Notes under the pieces: generated by a model
What the model was told of the DNA's origin: nothing
Databases searched by the model: none
What the model saw: only the letters and a program-made list of their open reading frames with translations
Shown: positions 37,138 to 45,640 of the stretch, one piece after another
Numbering within the stretch: position 1 is the stretch's first letter
How the letters are laid out: every line of letters starts with the position of its first letter
Position numbers and translations under genes: made by a program
Source of the DNA: CAZQQN01 sp964595485
Lineage (GTDB): Bacteria; Bacteroidota; Bacteroidia; CAILMK01; CAYYUA01
Length of the DNA: 64,000 nt
Assembly (NCBI GenBank): GCA_964595485.1
Contig: CAZQQN010000003.1
Span: forward strand, 57,054-121,053
Direction of reading: 5' to 3'

Positions 37138-37809
37138 ATGAGTAAGAAGCAATATAATAAAGAGGCTATGAATGGTAATAAGGAAGAAAATCCTAATGAA
37201 GAAAATGATGAGCAAACAACAAAAGAGGACGTAGATTCGGTCCAGTCTGAAACAAACAAGGGTGGAAACGAAGAAAAACCGGATGAAGAACGATTGAATG
37301 CTGAAGAAGAAAGCACTGAAGAAGAAGCTCAAAAGGAAAGCGGCAAAAGTGAGCTAGAGCAGAAACAAGAAGAATATCAAGAGCTTCATGATAAGTACCT
37401 CCGGCTTTACTCTGAATTTGAAAATTTTCGCAGGCGGAGTCGTAAAGAAGTCAGTGATGCCAAGGAAAAAGGCCGCTCGGAATTTGCGCTGGCTGTTCTT
37501 CCGGTTTTGGATGACTTTGAACGCGCAATGAGCTCTATTCAAGAAAACCAAGACGAAAACGCTGAACAGGACGAGGTTTCGAAAGGTGTTGAATTGATCT
37601 TTAATAAACTTAAAAACACGTTAGAAGATCAAGGTCTTCAGGAAATGGAGGTTATCGGGCATGATTTCGACCCTGAATACCATGAAGCCATGACAAAGAT
37701 GCAGGCTCCTTCTGAAGATCAGAAAGGAAAGGTTATAGAAGAGGTTCAAAAAGGGTACCTATTTAATGATCGTATTGTGAGACATGCAAAAGTAGTGGTG
37801 GGAGAATAA
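37138..37809 (+). CDS. grpE: Nucleotide exchange factor GrpE
   Basis: The protein is 223 residues from the ATG at 37138. The frame also has an upstream GTG at 37117 and a Met at 37168. The N-terminus is a long acidic, disordered stretch, then a coiled coil (about 75-115, containing YLRLYSEFENFRRRSRKE), then the beta domain with LPVLDDFERAM, EMEVIGHDFDPEYHEAM and the end GYLFNDRIVRHAKVVVGE. GrpE releases ADP from DnaK. dnaJ begins 3 bp after its stop, so the pair is one operon; dnaK is not in the window. No CIRCE-like inverted repeat was seen upstream. Confidence 0.94.
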   Translation: MSKKQYNKEAMNGNKEENPNEENDEQTTKEDVDSVQSETNKGGNEEKPDEERLNAEEESTEEEAQKESGKSELEQKQEEYQELHDKYLRLYSEFENFRRRSRKEVSDAKEKGRSEFALAVLPVLDDFERAMSSIQENQDENAEQDEVSKGVELIFNKLKNTLEDQGLQEMEVIGHDFDPEYHEAMTKMQAPSEDQKGKVIEEVQKGYLFNDRIVRHAKVVVGE

Positions 37810-37812
37810 CTT

Positions 37813-38976
37813 ATGAGTAAAAAAGATTACTATGAAATCCTTGGTGTATCCAGGGATGCGAGTCAAAGTGATATTAAAAAAGCTTACCGTAAATTAGCGA
37901 TCAAATATCACCCTGATAAAAATCCTGACGATCCTGAAGCCGAAACTAAATTTAAGGAAGCTGCAGAGGCCTACGAAGTTTTGGGTGATGAGGATAAAAA
38001 AGCCAAATATGATCGCTTTGGCCACAGTGGCTTAGGTGGCCAAGACAGTGGTTTTGGTGGTGGTCAGGGTATGTCCATGGAAGACATATTTGAGCATTTT
38101 GGTGATATTTTCGGAGGTGGTGGTCGCGGAGGCGATCCCTTCGAATCTTTCTTTGGTGGTGGTAGAGGCGGAGGATTCCGCAAGGAAAAGGGTTCTGACC
38201 TTAGGGTAAAGGTGACCTTAACATTACCAGAGATGGTGAACGGCGTTAAGAAAAAGATTAAGCTCCGAAAGTACGTTGCCTGTGATGAATGTGATGGAAG
38301 CGGTGCTGAAGCCGGAAGTAATAAAAGCACCTGTTCAACCTGCATGGGGCAAGGTCAGGTTAAACAAGTGACTAACACTTTCCTGGGCCAAATGTATACT
38401 GCCTCCACTTGCCCTACTTGCAATGGTGAAGGAAAAATCATCGAGAAAAAATGTAAAAAATGCGGCGGAGATGGCCGCTATTCTAAAGATGATGAAGTAG
38501 AAGTGGATATTCCACCCGGCGTAAGGGAAGGAGTGCAACTAACGGTTAATGGGCGCGGAAATGCTGCCCGCAAAGGCGGTATTCCAGGTGATTTATTAAT
38601 TGTTGTTGAAGAAGAGGAAGACGCTCAACTTAAGCGAGATGGCGATAACCTTATCTATGACCTGCAAATTAGCTTTCTTGATGCCGTGTTGGGTAGTGAG
38701 ATTGAAGTCCCTACCGTAGATGGTAAAGCCAAAATTAATGTTCCTGCGGGAACGCAGGGCGGTAAAATTTTCAGACTAAAAAATAAAGGCCTTCCAAGGC
38801 TTCAGGCTTCAGGTACCGGTGATCAACTGATCCATGTTAATATTTTTGTACCGAAGAATATTTCCAGGGAAGAAAAAGAAACCTTAGAGCAGTTAAGGGA
38901 TTCTGGTAACTTTGAGCCTGATCCCCACGATGAAGGAAAAACATTCTTTGAAAAAGTAAAAGAAATGTTTAGCTAA
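37813..38976 (+). CDS. dnaJ: Chaperone DnaJ
   Basis: A 387-residue type I Hsp40. It has the J domain with the HPD motif (His33-Pro34-Asp35), a Gly/Phe/Gly-rich linker (about 75-125), and a zinc domain with four CxxCxGxG motifs (CDECDGSG, CSTCMGQG, CPTCNGEG, CKKCGGDG). A C-terminal substrate-binding domain follows with GVREGVQLTVNGRGN and GTQGGKIFRLKNKGLPRL. It delivers unfolded substrates to DnaK. It follows grpE by 3 bp, and ridA starts 7 bp after its stop. Confidence 0.97.
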   Translation: MSKKDYYEILGVSRDASQSDIKKAYRKLAIKYHPDKNPDDPEAETKFKEAAEAYEVLGDEDKKAKYDRFGHSGLGGQDSGFGGGQGMSMEDIFEHFGDIFGGGGRGGDPFESFFGGGRGGGFRKEKGSDLRVKVTLTLPEMVNGVKKKIKLRKYVACDECDGSGAEAGSNKSTCSTCMGQGQVKQVTNTFLGQMYTASTCPTCNGEGKIIEKKCKKCGGDGRYSKDDEVEVDIPPGVREGVQLTVNGRGNAARKGGIPGDLLIVVEEEEDAQLKRDGDNLIYDLQISFLDAVLGSEIEVPTVDGKAKINVPAGTQGGKIFRLKNKGLPRLQASGTGDQLIHVNIFVPKNISREEKETLEQLRDSGNFEPDPHDEGKTFFEKVKEMFS

Positions 38977-38983
38977 GGGATTT

Positions 38984-39412
38984 ATGGGAGAAGGTAAACA
39001 ACAGACTTTTAGTTCAGGCGAAGCCCCTGAACCAGTTGGAGCATACCCGCATGCAAAGCAGGCTGGTCCTTTCTTATTTTTATCAGGAGTGGGACCAAGG
39101 GAAAAGGGAAGTGAATCCATACCTGGTGTCAAATTTGATGAAAATAACAACATCCTTAGTTACAATGTAGCTGAACAAACAAGATCCGTTTTTAAAAATG
39201 TAAAAGCTATACTTGAAGCTTCTGGTGCAACCTGGGATCAATTAGTAGATGTTACTGTTTTTCTTACAAATATGAAAGATGATTTCAGCCAATTTAACCC
39301 CATATGGAAGGAATACTTTCCAAAAAATCCCCCCTGCCGAACCACTGTAGAGGTTAATGCTTTGCCAACACCTATAGCAATAGAACTCAAGTGCGTTGCC
39401 TACGTAGGTTAA
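38984..39412 (+). CDS. RidA family (YjgF/YER057c/UK114) imine deaminase-like protein
   Basis: A 142-residue RidA-fold protein. The N-terminal EPVGAYPHAKQAGPFLFLSGV and the active-site Arg119 in PPCRTTVEVNALP are recognisable. Canonical RidA hydrolyses reactive enamine/imine intermediates released by pyridoxal phosphate enzymes. A slightly longer insertion (about residues 40-60) sets this one among the RidA-related subfamilies, so the exact substrate is uncertain. It lies 7 bp after dnaJ and 24 bp before coaX. Confidence 0.88.
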   Translation: MGEGKQQTFSSGEAPEPVGAYPHAKQAGPFLFLSGVGPREKGSESIPGVKFDENNNILSYNVAEQTRSVFKNVKAILEASGATWDQLVDVTVFLTNMKDDFSQFNPIWKEYFPKNPPCRTTVEVNALPTPIAIELKCVAYVG

Positions 39413-39436
39413 ATACTGGTTCTAAACTCAATTCTA

Positions 39437-40168
39437 ATGACTTCCATTGCCCTTGATCTTGGGAACACTTTCACCAAAGTAGGCCTCTTTGAAGGATCAT
39501 TCCTAAAAGAAGTCCGGAAATTTGATGCCAAGGCATTTCAAGCTGTTCAGAGCTATATTAAGAGTAATCATCCTGAATCAATCATTATAAGTTCGGTTAT
39601 TAACCTGCCGCTTGGTTTTAGAGAGTCTCTCGAGGAGGTTTGCTCCTCTTATATGCTTAACGAGATAAGTTCACTGCCTATTTCGTTGGGTTATGAGGAT
39701 CCTTCGGAACTTGGAAAAGACCGCATAGCTTCTGCTGTTGCTGTAGCAATGATTAATCCCGGCAAGCCGGCCTTATCAATAGATTTAGGGTCTTGTATCA
39801 CATTTGATTACGTAAATGCCTCAGGGATTTTTGAAGGCGGTGCCATAAGCCCGGGTATAGGGATGCGATTAAAAGCTATGAACCAATTTACTGAAAAATT
39901 ACCCGCCATTACCATTGAAGAACTAAAGGAAACCCCACTTGTGGGAAAAACAACAAAAGATGGCATGCTTTCCGGAGTTGTTAATGGTGTCCTGAGGGAA
40001 GTAGATGGTATCATTGATGCTTACATAAAGCATGAAAATAACTTGAATGTGACAATAGGAGGCGGTGATGCCACGTTCTTTGAAAAAAACTTAAGAAACC
40101 TCATTTTTGCAGAGCCTAACTTGGTACTCAAGGGCTTAAATCAAATCTTACAACTTAATGCACGTTAA
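39437..40168 (+). CDS. coaX: Type III pantothenate kinase
   Basis: A 243-residue CoaX, which phosphorylates pantothenate in the first step of coenzyme A synthesis. ASKHA fold motifs: ALDLGNTFTKVGLFEG (phosphate loop), GKDRIASAVAVA, LSIDLGSCITFDYV, FEGGAISPGIGMRLKAM and VTIGGGDA. Length is normal. Its last 11 bp overlap the start of the outer-membrane protein gene, which indicates translational coupling. Confidence 0.96.
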   Translation: MTSIALDLGNTFTKVGLFEGSFLKEVRKFDAKAFQAVQSYIKSNHPESIIISSVINLPLGFRESLEEVCSSYMLNEISSLPISLGYEDPSELGKDRIASAVAVAMINPGKPALSIDLGSCITFDYVNASGIFEGGAISPGIGMRLKAMNQFTEKLPAITIEELKETPLVGKTTKDGMLSGVVNGVLREVDGIIDAYIKHENNLNVTIGGGDATFFEKNLRNLIFAEPNLVLKGLNQILQLNAR

Positions 40169-41456
40169 CCTACTGGCTGTATTTTTATTCTTATTTTCTC
40201 CATTCATGCTTTTTAGCCAGAATTTTAATAACCCTTCTACCGAGTATGGCCTGGGCGAATTACAAACAATGGAATTTTCCCATTTATCAGCTATTGAACC
40301 CCTTGGAGTAACCCATGAAAACAAATCATCTTATTCCCTGCAAAACCCCGCGACATATGCCTCCATTGATTACACAACATTTAACATTGGGCTTGATGGC
40401 AAAGTATACCAATTATCGGGAAGTAATACCTCCTTGCAGGATAACAACATTGGATTCGGGTTTCTTTCCCTTGGTTTCCCCATCATGAAAAGTAAAAATT
40501 GGGGGGCAAGCTTTGGTATTGTTCCGGTCAGTCAAATCGGTTACCGTCATAAAGAATCACCTAATGAACCTTCTGAATATACCATATCGAGTAATGGGAA
40601 AGGGGGCTTATCAAAATTTTATGTGGGTACAGGTATTGAGATAGCAAGTGGGTTAAAAATTGGTGTTGATGCATCCTATTTATTTGGCAGCAGGGATCGC
40701 TTTACTACTTATCGATTTCCTTTAGATGCCACCTCCCTAAGCTCCAGAAGGATTATTAATGAAAATATAGGTGGATTCATTTTTGACGGGGGTTTTCAAT
40801 ATACCCAAACCCTTTCTGAGGACCTGGACCTGGTTGTTGGTGGTAATGCTCGCATACCAAGATCAATTAATTTTGAAAGAGAGGGCGAAACTTTTGTCTA
40901 TCCGCGCAATCCGGATCAGAGTCTCGGTCAATTATTAGAAGCAGGAATTGCCGATACAGTAAATTCGGGTACTTTAAATGGTGATATGAGATTTCCTGCG
41001 AATTATCGAGCTGCGGTAGAGCTCAGGAAAAACAATAACTGGCGACTTGGACTGGGAGCAGAATTTGGTCAATGGTCTGAGATGGCCATTTTGGGTGAAA
41101 ACCAAGGTTTCTCTGATGCTTATGAGTTTGACTTAGCTGGTGAAATCACCCCGGATAATGAGGGATCTTCTTATTGGGGGAGAATGGATTATCGCCTTGG
41201 CATTAAATATGCTAAAAGTTATTTGAAAATAGCTGGAGACCCATTGAAACGATATGAACTAAACCTGGGAATTGGGTTCCCGTTGTTTAATAAAGACGCG
41301 ACAAGTGGCAGGGAACAAGAATCAAGCATTGATTTTTCAGTTTCGCTTGGTAGCCTTGGGGCCCCCGATAATCAAGTATGGGAAGAAAATTATTTAAAAT
41401 TTCGACTGGGCTTTAATTTAACCGAAAATTGGTTCATCGAACGTAAAATTAAGTAA
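40158..41456 (+). CDS. Outer-membrane beta-barrel protein of unknown role
   Basis: A 432-residue protein with a signal peptide (about residues 1-21, ending LFSQ) and alternating strands of an outer-membrane barrel. Near the start of the mature part are GLGELQTMEFSHLSAIEPLGV and SSYSLQNPATYASID, which resemble FadL/OmpP1-like proteins of Bacteroidota. GFGFLSLGFP and the final FRLGFNLTENWFIERK fit barrel strands. It overlaps coaX by 11 bp and precedes the TPR lipoprotein by 3 bp; in the phylum this order coaX-OMP-TPR-lptC is frequent. Function unknown; a link to LPS export is inferred from the neighbours. Confidence 0.8.
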   Translation: MHVNLLAVFLFLFSPFMLFSQNFNNPSTEYGLGELQTMEFSHLSAIEPLGVTHENKSSYSLQNPATYASIDYTTFNIGLDGKVYQLSGSNTSLQDNNIGFGFLSLGFPIMKSKNWGASFGIVPVSQIGYRHKESPNEPSEYTISSNGKGGLSKFYVGTGIEIASGLKIGVDASYLFGSRDRFTTYRFPLDATSLSSRRIINENIGGFIFDGGFQYTQTLSEDLDLVVGGNARIPRSINFEREGETFVYPRNPDQSLGQLLEAGIADTVNSGTLNGDMRFPANYRAAVELRKNNNWRLGLGAEFGQWSEMAILGENQGFSDAYEFDLAGEITPDNEGSSYWGRMDYRLGIKYAKSYLKIAGDPLKRYELNLGIGFPLFNKDATSGREQESSIDFSVSLGSLGAPDNQVWEENYLKFRLGFNLTENWFIERKIK

Positions 41457-41459
41457 ACC

Positions 41460-42911
41460 ATGAAAGGCTATAAGAAATCTTTCTCCTTATTTACCGGAGC
41501 TTTAATTCTTTGCTCTTCACTTTATGCTTGTGGTATTTTTGGTCCAAGTCAGGAAGAAGTAGATGACGGCTCAGGCGAGATGACCAAAGAGGAAGAGATT
41601 GTGCTTGAAAAAGCCATTGATGAGCGTATTCGGAATAATGATGATGAAGATAATCCCCAGGAAGACCCTGATAAAGTAGAATCCAAATGGGGACCTGACA
41701 GTGCAACAGCCGTACGTAAATACAGCTTATATTATCAGTATTACAAGCAAAATAATTACAAGAGAGCTTATCCTCATTGGCGCTGGATGATATTCAATGC
41801 CCCAAAACAAAGTATTAACCTTTACATTAGAGGCGTTAACCTGGTAGAATTCAAAATGGAAAATGCCCCTGAAGCTGAGAAAAAAGCTTATTTAGATACT
41901 TTGATGATGGTTTACGACAAGCGAATCAAGTACTTTAATAAAAAAGGTTATGTTCTTGGCCGAAAAGGCATGAATTTATTCCAGTTAGACAAAGAGCAAG
42001 CAAGGAGGGCCTACGATATACTGAAAAAATCCATCCAAATAGAAGGTAACGATTCCCGGAATTATGTGCCTTACCATTATCTACAAGCAGCAGTAGAATT
42101 AAAGAAAAATGAGCAAATTAATAAAGATCAGTTATTAAAAGATTACAATAAGGCAATGGATATTGTGAAGGCCAATATGAACAGCAGTTCAGAGGATGAC
42201 TGGGAAGGGACTAAAGAAAACATTTCAAACTTGATGAAACCCTATTTATCATGTTCGGATTTGATCGGAAAGTATAGGCCTCAATACAAGGAAAACAAAG
42301 AGAATATTGAAAAGCTAAAAGGGTTCCAGAAAAGCCTTAAAGAAGCAGGCTGCACTAAAGATCCTTTTTACTTAAAACTTACTGAGACGGTATTAGATAA
42401 TAAGCCCTCAGCAGATGTAGCTTTATCCTTGGCTCGCAATTGGAAAGAGAAAAACAACAACGACAAAGCCATAAAATTCTTTAAAAAAGCCATCGAGCTT
42501 GAAGAAGATGATAAAAAAGCAGCCGATTATGCATTGAATCTTGCCGGTATTTATAAGAATCAGAAAGAAGAGCTTTTAAAAGCTAAGGAATATGCTAAAA
42601 AAGCAATTAGCCTTAACGATCAAAAGGGTAGGGCATATTTGTTCTTAGGTGAGCTTTATATTGCCGGTCGCGATCGCTGCGGGGATGATTTTAAAAAGGA
42701 TGCCGTTCTTTGGGCGGCTGTAGATAAATTTAAGAAAGCCAAGGAAGTTGATTCTTCGGTTAAAGATGCAGCGAATAAACGTATTAAATCCTACAAAGAG
42801 CGATTCCCTAAAAAGCAACCTGTCTTCTTCCGCAATTTAAGCAAAGGGGATTCTTACACGGTTGAATGCTGGATTAATGAGGAAACTACCGTTCGGGTCA
42901 GGCCAGAATAA
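41460..42911 (+). CDS. TPR-repeat lipoprotein
   Basis: A 483-residue lipoprotein (signal peptide with lipobox LYAC, Cys24). An acidic linker (about 30-75) is followed by helical repeats. Later regions show clear TPR-like patterns: KAIKFFKKAIELEEDDKKAADYALNLAGIYKNQ and AKEYAKKAISLNDQKGRAYLFLGELYIA in form. The protein probably scaffolds interactions in the periplasmic face of the envelope. It lies between the outer-membrane protein gene and lptC; the lptC start falls within its last 35 bp. Exact role unknown. Confidence 0.85.
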   Translation: MKGYKKSFSLFTGALILCSSLYACGIFGPSQEEVDDGSGEMTKEEEIVLEKAIDERIRNNDDEDNPQEDPDKVESKWGPDSATAVRKYSLYYQYYKQNNYKRAYPHWRWMIFNAPKQSINLYIRGVNLVEFKMENAPEAEKKAYLDTLMMVYDKRIKYFNKKGYVLGRKGMNLFQLDKEQARRAYDILKKSIQIEGNDSRNYVPYHYLQAAVELKKNEQINKDQLLKDYNKAMDIVKANMNSSSEDDWEGTKENISNLMKPYLSCSDLIGKYRPQYKENKENIEKLKGFQKSLKEAGCTKDPFYLKLTETVLDNKPSADVALSLARNWKEKNNNDKAIKFFKKAIELEEDDKKAADYALNLAGIYKNQKEELLKAKEYAKKAISLNDQKGRAYLFLGELYIAGRDRCGDDFKKDAVLWAAVDKFKKAKEVDSSVKDAANKRIKSYKERFPKKQPVFFRNLSKGDSYTVECWINEETTVRVRPE

Positions 42912-43458
42912 AAATAGACCTATTTATTTTTGTGGTTTATGCTTAATGGTTTTAATAACCAGTTGTGGAAGCAATGATCTTCAGGAAGTGGAGAAAGTCA
43001 GCATTAAACGGAAAAAGGTGCCTCAAGAAACAGGTGAATCTATTGAAGTAATATACACAGATTCATCCCTATTGAAAGCACGCGTTATGGCCCCTTTAAT
43101 GGAAAAATTCAATGAAAAAGAAAAAACTTACCTGGAAATGCCAGAAGGGGTTAAAGCCTATTTCTTTAACAATGATGAAGAAAGGAACAGCCACCTGAAA
43201 GCTAACTATGGTATCAGATACCTGAAAAAAAATAAGACTGTGGTGAAAGATAATGTGGTGGTGGTTAACAAGCAGGGTGACACCCTTCGAACGGAAAAGT
43301 TAACATGGGATGAGAAGGATGGTAAAATCTACTCCGAAAAATTTGTAAAGGTAAAAACCCCGGAAGAAATTATACTGGCCAATGGGTTCGAGTCCAACCC
43401 AACCTTTACAAACTATGAATTTTACGATATTGAAGGCACTATTCAGATAGACGAATAA
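42877..43458 (+). CDS. lptC: LPS export periplasmic component LptC
   Basis: The protein is 193 residues from the ATG at 42877; the open frame reaches a TTG at 42862. The start overlaps the TPR gene by 35 bp. The N-terminus has a hydrophobic segment ending LITSC (Cys30), so it is a lipoprotein, unlike the membrane-anchored LptC of E. coli. The mature part has the LptC/OstA jelly-roll pattern: IEVIYTDSSLLKARV, YLEMPEGVKAYFFN, VVKDNVVVVNKQGDTLRTEKLTWDEKD in form and GKIYSEKFVKV. LptC passes LPS from the LptBFG complex to the bridge. The OstA-like gene at 17599 belongs to the same pathway. Confidence 0.87.
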   Translation: MRKLPFGSGQNKNRPIYFCGLCLMVLITSCGSNDLQEVEKVSIKRKKVPQETGESIEVIYTDSSLLKARVMAPLMEKFNEKEKTYLEMPEGVKAYFFNNDEERNSHLKANYGIRYLKKNKTVVKDNVVVVNKQGDTLRTEKLTWDEKDGKIYSEKFVKVKTPEEIILANGFESNPTFTNYEFYDIEGTIQIDE

Positions 43459-43529
43459 AATTCAGGCTAAAAATCTCAACTGACTTTACAAAGGAAGGCT
43501 AAGCATTGATAAGCTACTTCGGATTCGAT

Positions 43530-44201
43530 TCATGCTTTAACTTGATCTTCCTGAACTTTCTTATAGTCGTTAAGGAATTTCTCTAAGCCTGTGTCGGTCA
43601 AAGGATGATTTAGTAAATCTAAAATAGTTTGCGGCGGGCATGTGGCTACATCAGCATTTGCTTCAGAGCACCTGATTATATGAAGAGGATTCCTTACAGA
43701 AGCAGCCAGAACTTCCGTGGAGTAACCGTGTAGGTGGTAAATATTAGTGATTTGCTCAATTAAAGCAATGCCATCGTATGTGATATCATCCAACCTTCCC
43801 ATGAAAGGAGAGACAAAAGAAGCACCTGCTTTAGCTGCCACTATAGCCTGACCTGCTGAAAAATTCAATGTACAATTTATTCGTATGCCTTCCGAACTTA
43901 GTTTTTTAATGGCTTTTACCCCCTGTTTGATCATCGGAACTTTCACAACTATCTTATCATCAATCTTAGCTAACTGCCTACCCTCATTCACAATTTGGTC
44001 ATAGTCGGTAGCTATTACTTCAGCAGAAATATCCCCGTCTACCTCGTCACAAATGTCCTTGTAATGCTGAAAAACAGCTTCATCTCCTTTTATACCCTGC
44101 TTAGCCATTAGGGAAGGATTGGTAGTAACGCCATCGAGGATGCCTAATTCATTGACCTCTTTGATGGACTCCATATCAGCAGTATCGACAAAAAATTTCA
44201 T
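43530..44201 (-). CDS. Transaldolase / fructose-6-phosphate aldolase family protein
   Basis: The protein is 223 residues from the ATG at 44201; a TTG two codons earlier is less likely. It is a short transaldolase of the FSA/TalC type: MKFFVDTADMESI, GVTTNPSLMAKQG, KIVVKVPMI with the Schiff-base Lys, INCTLNFSAGQAI and FVSPFMGRLDDI. It transfers or cleaves dihydroxyacetone-type units in sugar phosphates. Whether it is a true transaldolase or an FSA cannot be decided from the sequence. The SRP RNA gene lies upstream on the same strand. Confidence 0.92.
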   Translation of the reverse strand: MKFFVDTADMESIKEVNELGILDGVTTNPSLMAKQGIKGDEAVFQHYKDICDEVDGDISAEVIATDYDQIVNEGRQLAKIDDKIVVKVPMIKQGVKAIKKLSSEGIRINCTLNFSAGQAIVAAKAGASFVSPFMGRLDDITYDGIALIEQITNIYHLHGYSTEVLAASVRNPLHIIRCSEANADVATCPPQTILDLLNHPLTDTGLEKFLNDYKKVQEDQVKA

Positions 44202-44239
44202 AGCCAAAAGTATTTTGAGTGAGGTTCTTTAAAAAGGAA

Positions 44240-44335
44240 GGGTAAGCTTCCTGTATCGCACCGCTCAACCAGGCTCACCTTGCTCCATTTCTGGCCTGGG
44301 GCGATACCCGGGAGCTGGTCGTACAGGGCTTACCC
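44240..44335 (-). ncRNA. ffs: 4.5S signal recognition particle RNA (small bacterial type)
   Basis: Between the transaldolase and pdxJ genes the minus strand folds into one long hairpin. GGGTAAGC (44335-44328 side) pairs with GCTTACCC, CCTGTA with TACAGG, then ACC/GGT and GCTC/GAGC blocks, and CCAGG with CCTGG. The apex carries the SRP signature: CAGGCCAGAAATGGAGCA, that is the CAGG...GNRA tetraloop...GGAGCA arrangement bound by Ffh. Length is about 96 nt, normal for the small type. A consensus promoter ends about 5 nt before the first G. A T-rich stretch (TTCCTTTTT) follows. The RNA-Ffh particle targets ribosomes to the membrane. Confidence 0.88.
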
Positions 44336-44340
44336 AACTG

Positions 44341-44371
44341 CAAACTTATGAAAATCATAGCCCTTTGGCAA
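44341..44371 (-). promoter_or_regulatory. Promoter of SRP RNA gene, Bacteroidota type
   Basis: On the minus strand TTG (44371-44369), a 20-bp spacer and TAAGTTTG (44348-44341) match the consensus. The RNA's first G lies 6 nt after the -7 box, which fits a transcription start there. Confidence 0.85.
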
Positions 44372-44417
44372 CACGCTAACCGCTTTCAACAAACTTTATT
44401 TCTGCCAGGGTTGTGTC

Positions 44418-45131
44418 TTAGTGCTTAAGGCGGTGTAGATACATTTGAATCGTATTCTTAAGCCCATAGTAAATGGCATCACATATCAGGGCATGCCCAA
44501 TTGAAACTTCCATTAAACCGGGTAAATGTTGGTATAAAAAATTCAAATTATTCAAGTCAAGGTCATGACCCGCATTCAGTCCTAAACCTTCTTTTACCGC
44601 CACCTGGGCAGTATCAATATAGGCTTCAATGGCTTTTTCCGGATTGCCTGAATAGGCCTTGGCATAAGGAGCGGTATAAAGTTCAACACGGTCAGTGCCA
44701 GTTTTGGGTGCTACTTCAGCCAGATTGGGATCCGGGTTTAGAAAAATCGAGGTGCGTATCCCCCCTTTGTGAAGTTCGTCAGTAACTTCTTTCAGTAAGG
44801 TTTGATTACTTATCGTGTTCCAGCCTGTATTAGAGGTTAAANNNNNNNNNNCGGGAACAAGGGTTACTTGGTGTGGTTTTACACTCAGTACCAAATCCAG
44901 AAAAGGCCGGGATGGGTAGCCTTCCACATTCAGTTCGTTTTTAACGACTGGTTTCAAAGCCTTGACATCAGTATAGGTGATATGCCTTTCATCTGGTCTT
45001 GGATGTACAGTTATTCCTTGAGCTCCGTAGTGCTCGCAGTCTTTAGCAACTTTTAGGACATCTGGACGGCTCTCTCCCCTTGAATTCCTAAGAAGGGCAA
45101 TTTTATTGATATTAACGCTTAAACGGGTCAT
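44418..45131 (-). CDS. pdxJ: Pyridoxine 5'-phosphate synthase PdxJ (contains assembly gap)
   Basis: A 237-residue PdxJ, which condenses 1-deoxyxylulose 5-phosphate with 3-amino-2-oxopropyl phosphate to form pyridoxine phosphate. Conserved are RLSVNINKIALLRNSRG, GITVHPRPDERHI, VKPHQVTLVP, GIRTSIFLNPD, LGLNAGHDLDLNNL and EVSIGHALICDA. Ten N (44842-44851) fall right after VTLVP, replacing four codons just before LTSNTGW. In relatives this segment is usually five residues, so the true gap may be 13 nt. The frame is preserved across the N run, so the gene is probably intact. Confidence 0.95.
   Translation of the reverse strand: MTRLSVNINKIALLRNSRGESRPDVLKVAKDCEHYGAQGITVHPRPDERHITYTDVKALKPVVKNELNVEGYPSRPFLDLVLSVKPHQVTLVPXXXXLTSNTGWNTISNQTLLKEVTDELHKGGIRTSIFLNPDPNLAEVAPKTGTDRVELYTAPYAKAYSGNPEKAIEAYIDTAQVAVKEGLGLNAGHDLDLNNLNFLYQHLPGLMEVSIGHALICDAIYYGLKNTIQMYLHRLKH
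44842..44851. other. Assembly gap (10 N) inside pdxJ
   Basis: Ten consecutive N in the sequence, a scaffold join or masked stretch. True length is unknown. It lies in a conserved substrate-binding segment of pdxJ. Confidence 0.98.
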
Positions 45132-45343
45132 TTTTTATTTGTTAAGGTTGTTTCCTTAAAAGTTAGGTTTTAATTTTTAACTTGACAATTATAATAGATT
45201 GAATCATTTTAAAAATTAAAAGGCATTTTCGTTCTGATTCATACACGTTTTGAAAGGATTTTCACCACAATTGCTGAAAATCATTCTATAAACGATGACA
45301 CTGTTTGACATACCAGTTTGAAGCAAGATTATTTTTGATTTAT

Positions 45344-45640
45344 TCAAGTGGTCAGACTCTTTTGCTCAACCGACCATGCTTCTGGCTTATCAGCAAATAA
45401 GGCTTTGGTTTCCCGCCAGGTTTGTTTAAACAGGTCAGATTTCCTGTAAGCATCCAGGTAAACTTGCTTTTCCCAAATACTGTAAGTAAAAAAGATTCTT
45501 GGATCGGTGGTATCCTGCCATAGCTCTAAATGCTGGCAGCCATCAAAGCTACGTATCTGATCCTTGGTTTCTTCAAATATTGACCGGAATACATCAAGCT
45601 TTTCTGAATGGAAAGTCATTTTCACTATTCGAATTATCAT
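45344..45640 (-). CDS. ABM-domain (antibiotic biosynthesis monooxygenase-like) protein
   Basis: The protein is 98 residues from the ATG at 45640, which overlaps the stop of the SAM hydroxide adenosyltransferase gene as ATGA. It is a dimeric ferredoxin-like fold protein: MIIRIVKMTFHSEKLDVF, SFDGCQHLELWQD, FFTYSIWEKQVYLDAYRKSDLF. Family members include quinol monooxygenases and heme-degrading enzymes, but most are uncharacterised. Coupling to the SAM-hydrolase gene is clear; a functional link is not. Confidence 0.8.
   Translation of the reverse strand: MIIRIVKMTFHSEKLDVFRSIFEETKDQIRSFDGCQHLELWQDTTDPRIFFTYSIWEKQVYLDAYRKSDLFKQTWRETKALFADKPEAWSVEQKSLTT

Noticed and set aside
43384..43396. GGTTCGAGTCC, identical to a tRNA T-loop consensus
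   Set aside because: It lies inside the lptC coding frame (residues around ANGFESNP). No acceptor stem, D-arm or anticodon arm can be built around it.
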